From the NCBI GenBank assembly GCA_948567375.1, contig OX419762.1, positions 11,786,001-11,850,000 of the forward strand: a DNA stretch of 64,000 nt, in the 5' to 3' direction. Each line of letters starts with the position of its first letter. Positions within the stretch are counted from its first letter, which is position 1. The DNA is from Lunularia cruciata. Taxonomy: Eukaryota; Streptophyta; Marchantiopsida; Lunulariales; Lunulariaceae. The position numbers were made by a program, and so were the translations under genes. Shown piece after piece: positions 1 to 11,239 of this stretch. The notes under the pieces were generated by a model. It did no database searches. It had not been told where the DNA came from and saw only the letters and a program-made list of their open reading frames with translations.

Positions 1-2189
1 GTGAACCATGCTCTCTCAAAGGTTGGTCTAGTTGGCAACTCCTCCAGTCTAGCCGTTGTTGCATGCCTTAAACCACTGGTCGCTAAACGGATCCCATGCT
101 CCTCAACCAAGTCAGCTCCACTATCAACCACCTTTGCTCTAATAGTAGGAACCGCATCATCCCTACTCTCACAAAGTGTAGCAGCCAATCGGAACACTGG
201 GGTTGGGTCAACTCCCAATGTAAACATGTCACTGGCTGAAAACAAAGAGCACCGCATAATCAATTGAGCCGCTCCCAACATCATGCTAGACTCAATCTGT
301 GTAATAACAAGTGGCTGATTAGCAAGTAGTCTATCATACACTTTATCACCACCTACCACATTTGCACTGCAATGTCTTGGAACCATGGATATCATCTACA
401 ATGCCTCAAATAGCATGAAAGACTGGGAAAGTCTAACTTGTCTCCCAACCTCTCCTCTCTATGGGTCCAACTCCATGGATGCTCCTCTAGGCTCTGGAGC
501 ACGTATTGCACGTATTGCACTCCACACATGAAGTCCAAAGCATCTCTATCACCAGCATATGAGGTGGAAGCCTCAACACCCGAATCTGATCTCCTCTGAG
601 CGATAACTATACTAGCCAATCTCTACTCCAACTACTCAATCAGAGTAGCCATAGCTATATTAGAAGTAAGGGCAAGTACTGCACCCCTACTAGGTGTAGA
701 TACTCTACCACCACCTCTACCACCTTGTCCTCCATGAACTAGAGCTCCTCTACTACCTACCATGGTGGCCCTACCACTCTGTAACTCCGAGTGTAGGTCA
801 AAACATCAATAACTAGTGAGACCAAATCTGTGGCAGTGCTCACACTGCCTTTGTGCTGGCTATGATGCACTAGAGGTATCAGGTCCGCTGCTTTGAGTAC
901 ACTCTCTCCTATGATGAGGTCAACCACAAGTCCAACAAGCAACACTACCACTCATTGGCTACTGTTGACCCAAAAATGAAGGTAAGGGTCTAACTACAAT
1001 AGGCTCTCCTTTTGCTCCATAGGATCTGGGCTATCCACCCTATCTTCAAAAACCAATTGGGTGTGGTGCACTTTACTGCACTCTAGAAGAAGTCACAACC
1101 ATGGATGAGGTCTCCCTACCAAATCCAGATTTCACCACCCTCTTCTCCACCATGTTGAGCTCAATATGCTTAGCCAAACCAAAGACCACTGCCAAAGTGG
1201 GCGAAGTAGCCGATATTAATGTAGCATCATGAACTCTACATCACAACTCCTTGTCCAGTATCCCATACCAAAATTGGACTACTTGGGCCTTAGTAACTCC
1301 TTGAGTGAAACTGATCAACCGCCTCATACGAGTGTATGCCTCGCATAGGCTCTCTCTAGCCTTCCACTGGAATTCTTGCAAGCTCCTCAAATTATCAGTA
1401 CGCACTCCTTGGTAGTTGTGCCTCAAACACAAGAAGAACTCCACCATGGGGTTAAACCTTGATACCACATCACCTCCTGTAGCAGTACCTCCATCGCGGT
1501 AACACTATCTCCAGTGAGTGCACCTCCATTAGGTCCACCAACACTACTTGAGCTAGAACTCGTGGGTACAACCAATCTACTCTTGGTAATCGAGCCTGAA
1601 GTGATAGAGATATAGTTTGGAGACCAATATTGTCTCCATAACTCAATCTCCTCCCTCATTGGGACCTAGGATACAAGTTGATATCGAGTGCCACTCCGAG
1701 TAAACCCACTGTGTACTGCAGGGCTATCTTCTTTGGAATCTCCAAAGAACTCTGTCATGACAAAGTAATTGCAACCGCAAACTGCAATAACAAGTACAAC
1801 ACCACCAAGTGCCAACACTAACCAAGCACCGCCAAGTGCTAGCACCAAACAAGCACCAACACCAACCAAACACCACCAAGTGCCAAAACTAACGGAACAC
1901 TCTCCACTAATGTAACTCTAATTGAGACAACTACACTAGGGGCAAGGGCAACCTGTAACCTGCCATCACAACACGCACTCTCATGATCTACAGGTCATCA
2001 CTTCCTGCCTCCCCAGAAAGAAACAAAGATACTCTGACTGGTCATCGCTCCAGCCTCACTATCAAGAGCACACTAGAGCACCAACACTCAAAATTCAAGG
2101 CACCCCACACAAACAAGAAGTAAAGAATGGAGAGGTCCAATCACAAGAATGCTAAACAACAACCCTCCATCTCATAAATCAACACGGGA

Positions 2190-3062
2190 CTGACTCTACT
2201 ACCATTTGGCATTTGACATAATCGGAGTATCTATCTACTTCTTGTGCTACGAGGATCATCGAGGATTGGATCAAAGTTTTTCTTGCCAAAATCTGACGTA
2301 AATCTGATATAAATCCCTAAAAAAAGCTAACCACTAATCCTCCGCTAACTCTTCACTTGAGCCAAATTGGAAAAATGGGTTTTGTCCAATCTTCAATTCG
2401 CGAGGATGTGCTCACAACTCCACCTTCAATTTCAGTTTTTGAGCTCAACTCGCAACAAATTGGTCTTGAGCTCAAAATCACAACTACCGCTTGAAAATTA
2501 CTTCTTCCTTGGCTCCAAATTTTGCCAACGCTTTAGCACACACAATCTCTCAAGGAAATCTGAACTACTCGATCGAGACACCACGATCCACCGAGCTTGG
2601 AAATACCACCAACACTCACAGTTCATTCATCCATTTTCCCCTTGACTCACTTCTCTGATGTAATCAGATTGCTTATAACTCAAACAATCAAACTCAGATC
2701 AATACTTGATCTAATCCTCAACAACTTGCCAACAACAGGGCAGTGATTACAGTCAAGCCACACCCACTCTAGCTAAGAGAATCCAGATGACGCTTGCTGG
2801 CTTTTTGTCCACTCGAGCTAGGAACTCAAAGGCTCAACATCTGGGAAGTGAGCTCGTTGGAGCTGCACTTCCAAGGTATACTCCTGATTTTGACCTAGGT
2901 CTCATCCCAATGGTCCTGTTGACGGCACACCTGACGGTGTAGACGGTGCAAGTGACAGTGGGCCCCGCCATGAAGTCAGTACCCTAAACACAAAATCTGA
3001 CCATCGGAAAGTAGTTTATGAGTAATTGCCAAAATACCTCTAACTATTAACACTAGAACTCC
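2190..3062 (-). repeat. LTR of gypsy fossil A
   Basis: This stretch matches the LTR sequence of B (19310-20690) and of C (32125-32570), including the shared block around 2870-2790 (pyrimidine-rich on the plus strand). It lies between the integrase end and the gag leader. Edges are approximate; the inner edge near 2190 is set by the end of the block shared with B around 20660-20690. Confidence 0.65.
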
Positions 3063-3065
3063 AGT

Positions 3066-3271
3066 GTCCAAGCAATCTAGATGCAACACTACAAATGACG
3101 CGACAATTAAAAATTTGGATGTTGTCCATAGAGTAAAAAGTAAAGAGTGAAAGATGCTAAAGAGGCTTGTCCGAGCAATCTAGATGCAACACTACAAATG
3201 ACGCGACAATTAAAAATTTGGATGTTGTCCATAGAGTAAAAAGTAAAGAGTGAAAGATGCTAAAGAGGCTT
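3066..3271. repeat. 103-bp tandem duplication, two copies
   Basis: Units 3066-3168 and 3169-3271 are identical except for one base near the start (caagc versus cgagc). The unit lies at the integrase end of fossil A. The copies are far more alike than the fossil is to its relatives, so the duplication is much younger than the insertion. Confidence 0.95.
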
Positions 3272-3544
3272 GTTGATTGAACCAATTACCCATGGCCAAC
3301 CATAGTAATTAGAGACCACAATCTCCCAAGTGGACACTCTGCAAATCATATTTAGGCAATACTCTCTTATTGTCTAACCACTCTCTCCGCTAAACCATCT
3401 ACTTGAGTTTGATATTGGGAGGTATTATGATAGTCAATCAAGGCTTTGTCACACAAGACTTGAAACCCTACCAAGAACTCTATACCTTGATCAATCAAGA
3501 CCTCAACTGATGCACCAAAATGACTATTGGAAGTTTGAATAGGA

Positions 3545-4720
3545 GTGACATCTACAATAGGTGAATGGATACCATCGTGTCACAAAGACTATAGAGGAAC
3601 TGATCGAGACAATAACCTTGGGACTGATGAGTTGGTGCTATCAGGGTTGCTGGTTGCAAACCTACTCTTGTCCAAGTACAGATCCCAATCTCCACCATAA
3701 TAAACTGCAAAGCCATGTCCGCTGCCTATTCCTTGCCTTAAAAGACTAATGTTCTATTTCCCAGTAACTTATGCCTATGATCCACTAGAGGCTATGTGCC
3801 ATTAACAGAGCTGCTACCTCATTGGTATATGATTCTGTTTTGCACTTTGTGTTAATCAGAATATGCCATGTTCCAAGTGTCTTCTAAGTCTTCGAGTTGT
3901 TTTTCTGGACCTAAAACTGGTCCAGAAAATGGTGGATCTGAAATCACATCAACATCTTTTAGAGGCACACTGTTCTTGAGACATAGCTTATTATTTTACT
4001 GATGTATTATAGTTTGCATCTACTCGTTCGGTCCGTTTTGGAGACATGGGAAAAAAGCACAAGCAATATATAAATAAGCGGAGAAGTTTATTCAGATTCA
4101 AATTATTGTTAAACATTGTCCACTTCGTGGCCATATTCTCTTAATTCTCATAATATTCTTCTCTTCGTGGCCATATTCTGGTAGCGTTGTGGCGATTATA
4201 AGGAGAGTAATCAGGATCTTTGGGGAAATGTAAATGTGATTTTTAATTATAAAATAAATAAAATGCAGATTAATAAAACCCTACTTTGATGCCCAATTAG
4301 CTGCGACTTTAATGAGTGATATGTTTAATTTGCGGAGGAATGCACGCCGTTAGGTATTGCCGTACATATGGCCCCGTCAATACATCCATCGTACTTACAA
4401 GGTTAACCCCAATGTAAAACGTCCCTCGGTGGGTGGGACCGCGGTAATAGTTCACATTTGATGTAGAGCGAACGACGAACGATTTTGCTTTCACCCGCTC
4501 CAAAATTCCGGAGCCGGGTCACCCCTACCCAGGCTCGTTCCTGCGGGCGGGCTTCCATGCTCTATGGCGCTGCGAAAGAAAAGCTGCACAACTCCCGCAG
4601 GCGTTTCTATGCTCTGGCGAGCTGTGCAAGGGAGGAGCGCATCATCACCAGCACAGCAGCAGCATCGGGTTGTCGGGAACTCCTTCTTGATCGGGAGGTA
4701 GCGGTTTCGTTCTTGCGATA
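3545..4720. other. Stretch without a recognised gene
   Basis: Similarity to fossil C stops near 3540. No frame in this stretch resembles a known protein. A short direct repeat is present: the 17-mer cttcgtggccatattct occurs at 4123-4139 and again at 4163-4179. GC rises from about 4480 towards the PSF1 island. Confidence 0.6.
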
Positions 4721-4726
4721 AAGGAC

Positions 4727-5293
4727 TCATATAGGGAAAGAAAAGACTACCTCGCTGACAAAGGAGAATTTTGCGCGGTTGATTACGGAGACTCGGGGGT
4801 TTTTCTCACCGAAATTCGAGTTCAAATTGGTGGTGAGGGTTTGAGGAGCGGAAGGAAGGAAAGAAGGGGGAAGAAACGAGGGAGTTGTGGACAGTAGGTC
4901 GTTGTTCTTCAGTGGATGATCGGGGAGGAAAGGAGAGTGCAAGAAGGTCGTGGAGAGGATTTTTCTGAACAGATCGTAGATATTGTAACGCATTTGGCGG
5001 AGACTGCCGGAAAGGAAGAACACGGCAGGTGATGTTTTGCGCTGCTGCTGCTGGTTCTGGCTGGTGCAGGTGCCGCCGAAGTGGTTGAAGCTGAGCGTTT
5101 CGAAAACAATTGCCTGGCATTCGCATTTAATGCAATTGACTTCCGTGTCCGGTGGTGTTAAACTGTAGTTGGCGGTCCTTCCGATCGTGCACAGCAGTAT
5201 CTCCACATACTCCATTCTGCACTCGACTTCTAAAGTTGTCAGATTTTGACTGACCGCCGCCCTCGTCATCGGGGCCATGAGCAGAGAGTGCAT
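4727..5293 (-). CDS. Unrecognised 188-aa open frame diverging from PSF1 (doubtful)
   Basis: This is the longest open frame outside the recognised genes. It starts at an ATG 289 bp upstream of the PSF1 start, on the opposite strand. The product would have a Cys-rich patch (CIKCEC near residues 54-59), a Gln run and a Pro/Ser/Phe-rich second half, and I recognise no domain. Two other minus-strand frames are also long here, which suggests that a GC-richer, stop-poor promoter region is enough to explain it. It could instead be the first exon of a divergent gene sharing a bidirectional promoter, or simply PSF1 upstream DNA. Confidence 0.2.
   Translation of the reverse strand: MHSLLMAPMTRAAVSQNLTTLEVECRMEYVEILLCTIGRTANYSLTPPDTEVNCIKCECQAIVFETLSFNHFGGTCTSQNQQQQRKTSPAVFFLSGSLRQMRYNIYDLFRKILSTTFLHSPFLPDHPLKNNDLLSTTPSFLPPSFLPSAPQTLTTNLNSNFGEKNPRVSVINRAKFSFVSEVVFSFPI
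4993..5000 (+). promoter_or_regulatory. Possible E2F site upstream of PSF1
   Basis: TTTGGCGG fits the E2F consensus TTTSGCGS found upstream of many plant replication genes. It lies about 590 bp upstream of the PSF1 start. An 8-mer can occur by chance and no second clear site was seen, so this is only suggestive. Confidence 0.25.
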
Positions 5294-5582
5294 AAAGGAG
5301 AATGTGAAGAGAATGCGGGACGTATCATTGTAAGGGATGATGTCTCAGTTTGAACAATCTGAAGCCGGTTTGAGTCAAGACTGATTTTCCGAATTTCCAT
5401 TCGGAAACCCTAAATGGTGAGAAGAGTCGAAGCTCTACTGCCCTGGTCTTCAAATTGAGATTTTAGGATCAGACTCAGGTATGAAGGAGTGATGGCCGCC
5501 AGCACCCTCAGGGCATAGCTAGACTTAGCAATTCCATCGGTTTTTAAAAATATTCTCCGGTGGAGAATCTTTTAAGAACCAA

Positions 5583-7293
5583 ATGGCGATGTTTGGGAAG
5601 AAAGGAGCCGAGTTGATTCGCGAGGTCAAGCAAGCGACATCCGCTGTGGATCAGTTCCGTCCTTTCAATGTATGTTACCCATCCTATTGCATTCAAGAGG
5701 CCAGGTTCTGTACATGGTATGGACTTGTTTGATTTTCATCTCTGCATTGTATGTGACCACTTTCCTCTGTTGACACGGGGGACAATGGGTTTAACTTCTC
5801 TTGTTTTGGATCATCAGAAGGATTTGTTCCAGCAAGTTGTCAAGGAGACTGAAGAGCACTACTCACATTTACAAGAGAGAATGAGGTAAATTTAGAGTTT
5901 TTCTATTGTTCTTTCTTCAACATTTAGTTTTCCTCAAGAACAATCACATAGTTCTAGGAGCATGGCCCGACTTCTGCTTTAGCTCTCGTTCCGTTCCTGG
6001 TACAATCCCCACCTTAGAAGATTTACGTTTAATATGTACTTACCAACGGCTGTAATTCGTACTTTGCCTTCCAACGTTTTTCTTTCAGCCAGATACGAAT
6101 TAATGAACCGCCTGAAGGAGTGGATGCGAACTTTATCGGGGGTTGTGCGCAGCACAGGAGCGTTCTCCGGAACAAACGCTGCCTTCTGGCTTACGTGTAG
6201 GTCTTCAACTCGCAGTCTACGCGCTGCTTTTTGACATCTCCACGTTTTCAATGGAGTTTTGTTTTGATTGGTCAACCGTGTGGAGTCTTAGGCTCAAACG
6301 CCAGCTTAGTTTACATCACCTAGTTTCTTTACAGGAATGCGAGGACAAGCAAGATTAAGCAGCTGAGATGGGATCTGGGGGCTATATTGCCAGATGATAT
6401 CTCAGAGAACCTGTCTTCAACAGAGAGGAACTTCTTTCAAGGATACTCTGATGCATTGGCTTCCTACATGGGTGACATAAATTTGGATCTTACCGTGGTA
6501 AGGTCTTAAAATTCTCTTCAACTCATCAACCACTGTCCCCTTTTCTCCTCATTTCTTGCGAAGTTTGTGAAAGTTCTCTGCTATCGAAATAATCAGTATG
6601 AAGGTTAACCATTACAGATGTTATCTAAAGCTCATGATCCGCATTTATCTTTCTTTCATGACATTACTACCGAGAAGCATGGGTTCGGAGCAAAACTCGC
6701 GGACAGTCTTTGCGACCCTTTCTCACCTTGGATTGGTCTTATTTCCATTTTAATTGACCTTCGCAGGATATTACCCCCCCAAAAGATCCGTACGTCCAGA
6801 TCCGTGTAATTGGTAATCTTGGAGAAGTATTACTGGACGATCAGGAAACATCCCTCTTACCTCATTCGATTCACTTCATGACGCGCACTGAAGCCGAACC
6901 TCTTGTGTCTCAGGTGAGTGCTTGTGTTTGAAAATAACTTCAGTTATTTGTTTGCAGTGAGTTACTTACATCAGCTCAACCAGGTTTCTGTGTGGACGCA
7001 CGCACGTCTAATATAGTTTATGCTACAATAACTCCAATGTAGACCAGCTCCTCCTAAAAATGCTCTACATGGATGCCGTGAGAAAAGCAATCTTTGTATA
7101 TTCTACTACGCTAACAAAGAAGCAAATATATTATAAATTAAAACCCAGCCGCCTTAAAGTTTAGGAGCCTGCAGTACGTGGGCTGCCATGTATTTGCCTT
7201 GGCTGCTGGGGTTGCGTATTCTACATTTACTTTTTGCATCTAATTGTTGGTGTGTTTTGTCTACAGGGCCTTCTGGAGGTGTACATGGGTTGA
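5583..7293 (+). CDS. PSF1: GINS complex subunit PSF1 (six exons)
   Basis: PSF1 is a subunit of the GINS tetramer, which joins CDC45 and MCM2-7 to form the replicative helicase in the nucleus. Exons read by eye: 5583-5669, 5818-5885, 6089-6196, 6335-6497, 6767-6913 and 7267-7293. All introns are GT-AG and phases agree across every junction. The sum is 600 nt, or 199 aa plus stop, the usual length for PSF1 (about 200). Family landmarks are the N-terminal MFGKKGAELIREV, RNKRC at residues 79-83, LRWDLGAILPDDI after the fourth junction, the linker PPKDPYV at 146-152, and a C-terminal B domain ending in EAEPLVSQ plus a short last exon. The third donor (GTAGGT) was chosen because later in-frame reading meets a stop and because it restores the reading into the next exon. 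No break was seen. The gene looks functional. It stands alone on the plus strand; the OCT and ALDH3 genes are far away on the other strand. Confidence 0.95.
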
Positions 7294-9730
7294 AGAATGA
7301 GAAACTCTTGAATGAAGAATAGGAGATTCCTGAGATAAACCAATAGACCATTCAATGGTTACAGCGGAAAAGTCTAGTGTTGTAGTTTAAACTGGTTTTA
7401 GGCTGGAGAGTTGCGTTCTTGTTATAGAGATCAAGGTCCTGAACTGAACGTGGGGCGATACGAGTATAACGACCACAAAACCACATATTTATCGCAGGGG
7501 TAAGTAAACCAAACGTGTGGAAAAGTACTTTTCCAGTAAGACGATGTACTTCATCCTTACCGTCTGCAGTTTTCGAGCAGGCTCGCATAGAAAGTCCTTT
7601 CCCAGACTTTCGAATACACGACCTTCTACACTAAAGATTAACAAGATCTCAAATCAGGGTTGCCTCCGCCATTTGCTTCAATCTTGTCTCACAGACTAAC
7701 ACTGGACAGGGAAGTACTGCTCTGAGTCGAGACCTGTACCCTCCACTTCAAGCTCAGGTGACTGAAGAGACGGATCCCTTAGAGAACCATCTCAAATTCA
7801 TGGTAGCCGATGCCAACCACCTCATTCGTTTGGTGGCTTTCATTTGGGACAGTTTGTACAGTATTTTCGAATATCAGCGTTACGGAGAAGACACTGGGGA
7901 TATCGATACCAATTGTGCGTTTTTCGTCTGTACTTTGTCCCTTTCCATTTACGACCAAAGTTGACACAAAGGCTCGTTGGCCGGAAGAACTTCGAGCTCT
8001 TACTGGGGTATATCAGATTTAAAGCTGCGAAGACGACTCCTGGTCGCTGGATCCAAGCTTTAGAGCCAGGAAGCTCATGTACAACGATGAAGTCCTAGAG
8101 GTAAGGAATTTTTTGCTGTTGCAAAGTCTCTTTGTCTGGTTAGACTTTTGTTTAATGATTCCTAATTTAGACTAGTACAGAAGAATCTGAGAAGATATTG
8201 GTGCCACCGGAAGGGAATGTATTGTCTTCATGTTTTTCTCAATATTCCTTTCAATGTAAACTGGGTCTCTTTACATCGGAATCGGAATGATGCAAGAGAC
8301 TTCTGTACCTCCAAAGAAACTTTTTTTTTTTTGCTGCTCATTGCAAACTGGTAGTCAAGTTTAGAGCACAAATCTACCCCATGCACCTGCCGGAGAAGAA
8401 GTTTAAGGCTTCCATACATAGGGACACCTAGCTTTATTCTGTGTAGAGACTTGAAAGTATGGAGCTACTGGCTATATATCTCGTCTCCTCTTGCTCTTTC
8501 CAATTAGCTTTTTCCTGTGCAAACTGGAAAGTTGTGTAAGAATTTGATTAATATAGAAAAGCTGTCAAACGGAGTTTTTCCTTTTCTCCGAGCGTACCCT
8601 GTGACTTGATAAGGAAGTTATCTAAGATGAGTTATATTTTTTTTGAGATACGCTTTGCACACATACTACCACCAGGTTTTATAAGAGAATGCAGTAAGGA
8701 GAGTAAAGAGGACGGGAGTAACATTAAGTTGGGACAACGAATAACCAAAGGGAGCACAAGGGAGTGAAATACGGCGAAGTGTTAAGTACTTTATGAGTAA
8801 TTTATCTTTTTGCATGTGGGAAATCGGAAATGATTGCTAACCATGCACAGAAGTGGTGTCTTGAAGAATTGTAACTTAGAAGTGGTTTGTAGGGATTACG
8901 ATTTGCTAAGTACTCTTGCCACAAAACACACAAAATGCAACCCACTACCTCCTTGCATGAATGGTTCCTGATAACTTCCCGAACTAAACCGAGGTGAGAG
9001 GTCTTGGAATTCACATCATTCTAAAGACTACAATAATAACACCGCATTTGATCCCTACCAAAACGCACAAGGTTACAAGAGTTTGAGACAGTATGTGCTA
9101 CTCAATTCCATATACAGGAGTGTTACTTGACAAGATACTAGGCCAATGTAGGCCTATTAATGTACTGTTCATGACTTGGACCAAACTCCAGGAGAGATGC
9201 ACTCTAATTCCACACAAATGCTTTGTTGCGCTCTAATGGTTTGGTTCATACCTCAGAATTTGTCACTCTTCAATCAGTTGAGCATGCATTCATTCAGAGG
9301 GTAGACTAATACATATACCACTGACTCATGAGTCTTGATCTTATAAAGTTCATATTTACTTGCAAAAGAAGAATACATTGAATTGATCCAACGAACATTA
9401 GGCCTAAGCCTTTTATACATTTCTTACTTGGTTGGGAAAAGATCCAATGGATTGAAATTTCTTAAGTACATCTACATTGTTCAATCTTGATCATATTTTA
9501 ACCTAACCCTAAACCTAATGGTAGGTAGCTATGGCTATAATCAACTCAATCAAGACTACCTCTACCTCTATCACACTAACACTACATATCGAGTTAGCAT
9601 GAGTACCTTTTTACAAAGTACTTACATCTACAAACTTCCTAAGACTACAAAAACTAAGATGCTACAGTATATATGCAGTGATGTCTCATCATTAGAGAAT
9701 AAAAATGACCACAACTATCTTTGTAAGACT
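7294..9730. other. Downstream of PSF1, no recognised gene
   Basis: Between 7500 and 8100 base composition is balanced and several overlapping frames of 60-84 aa are open, but none resembles a known protein and no consistent splice chain was found. A poly-T run lies near 8322-8333. From about 8450 the sequence becomes AT-rich. It may hold the PSF1 3' UTR and decayed unique sequence. Confidence 0.5.
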
Positions 9731-9739
9731 AAGCTCTAG

Positions 9740-10173
9740 TTGTTAGTCCTTGATTGGAGAGGTAGGTGGTGCTTGGGATAAACTCTAAGCTCCCTTGCAA
9801 ATATGAACTAGGTCCATAAGCTCCTTTTGATGGCCATCCCCAATTTGTGCAAAGCTGGTTTGAACCTCTTCAAACTTGGCATTAGTGTGGCTCCAAAGGT
9901 TTGTAGACAACGCTTTGAGTTGCTTTTTGAGTATGAGTGTCAATTTGAGTGCGTAGATCCGTCACTTTTGTTCGTTTGGAGGTTCATGCTGATGTAGAAA
10001 TCGACAATAAAGGGTGCCACAATGGTGGCGGAACCTTTAGTCATGTCTTCAAGCAACTTGATGACCCGCCCAAAAAACCTCTTGGCCCCCATTAGCTTTT
10101 CCTTGTGTGCCAATTGGAAGAAGATAACTTGGTTTTGGTTACATAGTTTATTCATTTTAAATAGAACAACCAC
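9740..10173 (-). pseudogene. Decayed frame with coiled-coil-like sequence
   Basis: The minus strand carries coding-like, Lys/Glu/Gln-rich sequence. The upstream part, 9940-10173, is an open frame rich in charged and aliphatic residues (for example HKEKLMGAKRFFGRVIKLLE); a neighbouring frame continues with heptad-like, amphipathic sequence down to about 9760. It looks like a retroelement gag-like or family 2-like remnant, but no clear match to the family 2 copies in this window was found. It is broken. Confidence 0.35.
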
Positions 10174-10584
10174 ATTATTATTTTAGTGATGGTTTGATGA
10201 GTAGTGTACTTCATATATTTAATCTTATACCCATTCATAGATCTTATACCCATTCCTCATACAAACAAGTCATCAATTTTGCAGAGAGAGAAATGCAAGA
10301 ACTGGAAAAAGTAAAAGTGAAAATTGAGATTGTAGAAAGATTCTATTCGTAGGATGGTGTTGGTTTTTGTATAGTCTCAATGGGATGGGGTCCATCCTTT
10401 GTCTATCATAGTGGTTGGTGAAGGGTCAAAACCATCTATTATACACATGAGTATGGGTGCAAAATGGTCACCAACGGTTCTTTGGTGGTATGCATGTCTT
10501 TTTGCATGATCTTGAAATGGCAACAAGAATTAGGGGAGTTTCATAATTGTTGGAAAGTTGTTGTGGTCCTTGTCTCATGTCAAG

Positions 10585-10706
10585 GGACCAGACCTATTTC
10601 ATAGTTGGACCCATTTTTTCTTCCTTGTCTTCCAAATGGGCAAGCCCATTTGTAGGCCCCATGGAACAAAATCAAAGTGGTTCCAACTATGAAATAGGTC
10701 TGGTCC
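10585..10706. repeat. Fold-back repeat with perfect 25-bp arms and a nested hairpin
   Basis: Arms 10585-10609 and 10682-10706 are perfect reverse complements (25/25), separated by 72 nt. Inside the spacer lies a second perfect hairpin, aaatgggc at 10634-10641 and gcccattt at 10644-10651. The arms explain why similar short peptides are read on both strands. It could be a MITE core or a small-RNA-type precursor. No target-site duplication was recognised next to the arms. Confidence 0.85.
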
Positions 10707-11239
10707 TCTTCTTGTTGGGTCGTTGTGTGGGCCCATTTTGTTGAGGCATCAGATACCTTCATATTGCAGGGTTAAAACTCCCTATGAAATATTACTTCTT
10801 GACACTTGAATTAAGACTATTTATATGAAAAATGAAGAAAACCAAGGCTCAAAACAAAGTGGGTCATGACACATATAGTATAATTTTGGTAAAAGTTACA
10901 TCTAAGTAGCAATAAACAAAGTTCTTTAATCTATTATTATTCTTAGGATGCATAAGCTATTGTGATAACCCAATGTTGATAAAAAAAGTGATATAATGGC
11001 AAGAAACAAGTTGTTTCTTTGAGGGTACAATTTAGAAATGGCTAGATTGAAGAGAAGTGTCATAATTGGCTGTTCTTTATTATTAGATACTCCCCAAAGA
11101 GTGTATTATCACCAACTATAGTGCATTATGGAAAATGGAAATTAAAAGATCACTTTCAGTAAGGTTAAGTTCCAACTATTTCCTAAAGATGATGATTTAG
11201 TAAACTTCAAAGGGGCTACTTCACTAAAAAGACATTCAA

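Larger units (their letters stand above)
1..3540 (-). mobile_element. Ty3/gypsy LTR retrotransposon fossil A (partial)
   Basis: On the minus strand the order is an integrase C-terminal piece (about 3540-3066), an LTR (about 3062-2190), a leader, gag (about 1870-1240) and sequence matching the region after gag (about 960-1). The gag piece at 1241-1468 resembles the Retrotrans_gag domain. The same stretches occur on the plus strand in fossils B and C, at roughly 80-85% identity by eye in the best gag stretch. Because the LTR lies downstream of an integrase end and upstream of a gag start, this is the junction of two head-to-tail units sharing one LTR, not a single element. It is broken in many places. 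It keeps more CpG and higher GC than B and C, so it may be the youngest of the three. It runs off the left edge of the window. Confidence 0.8.

Noticed and set aside
7500-8100. Possible second gene just downstream of PSF1
   Set aside because: Composition is gene-like, but no frame is convincing and no chain of splice sites gives a recognisable protein.
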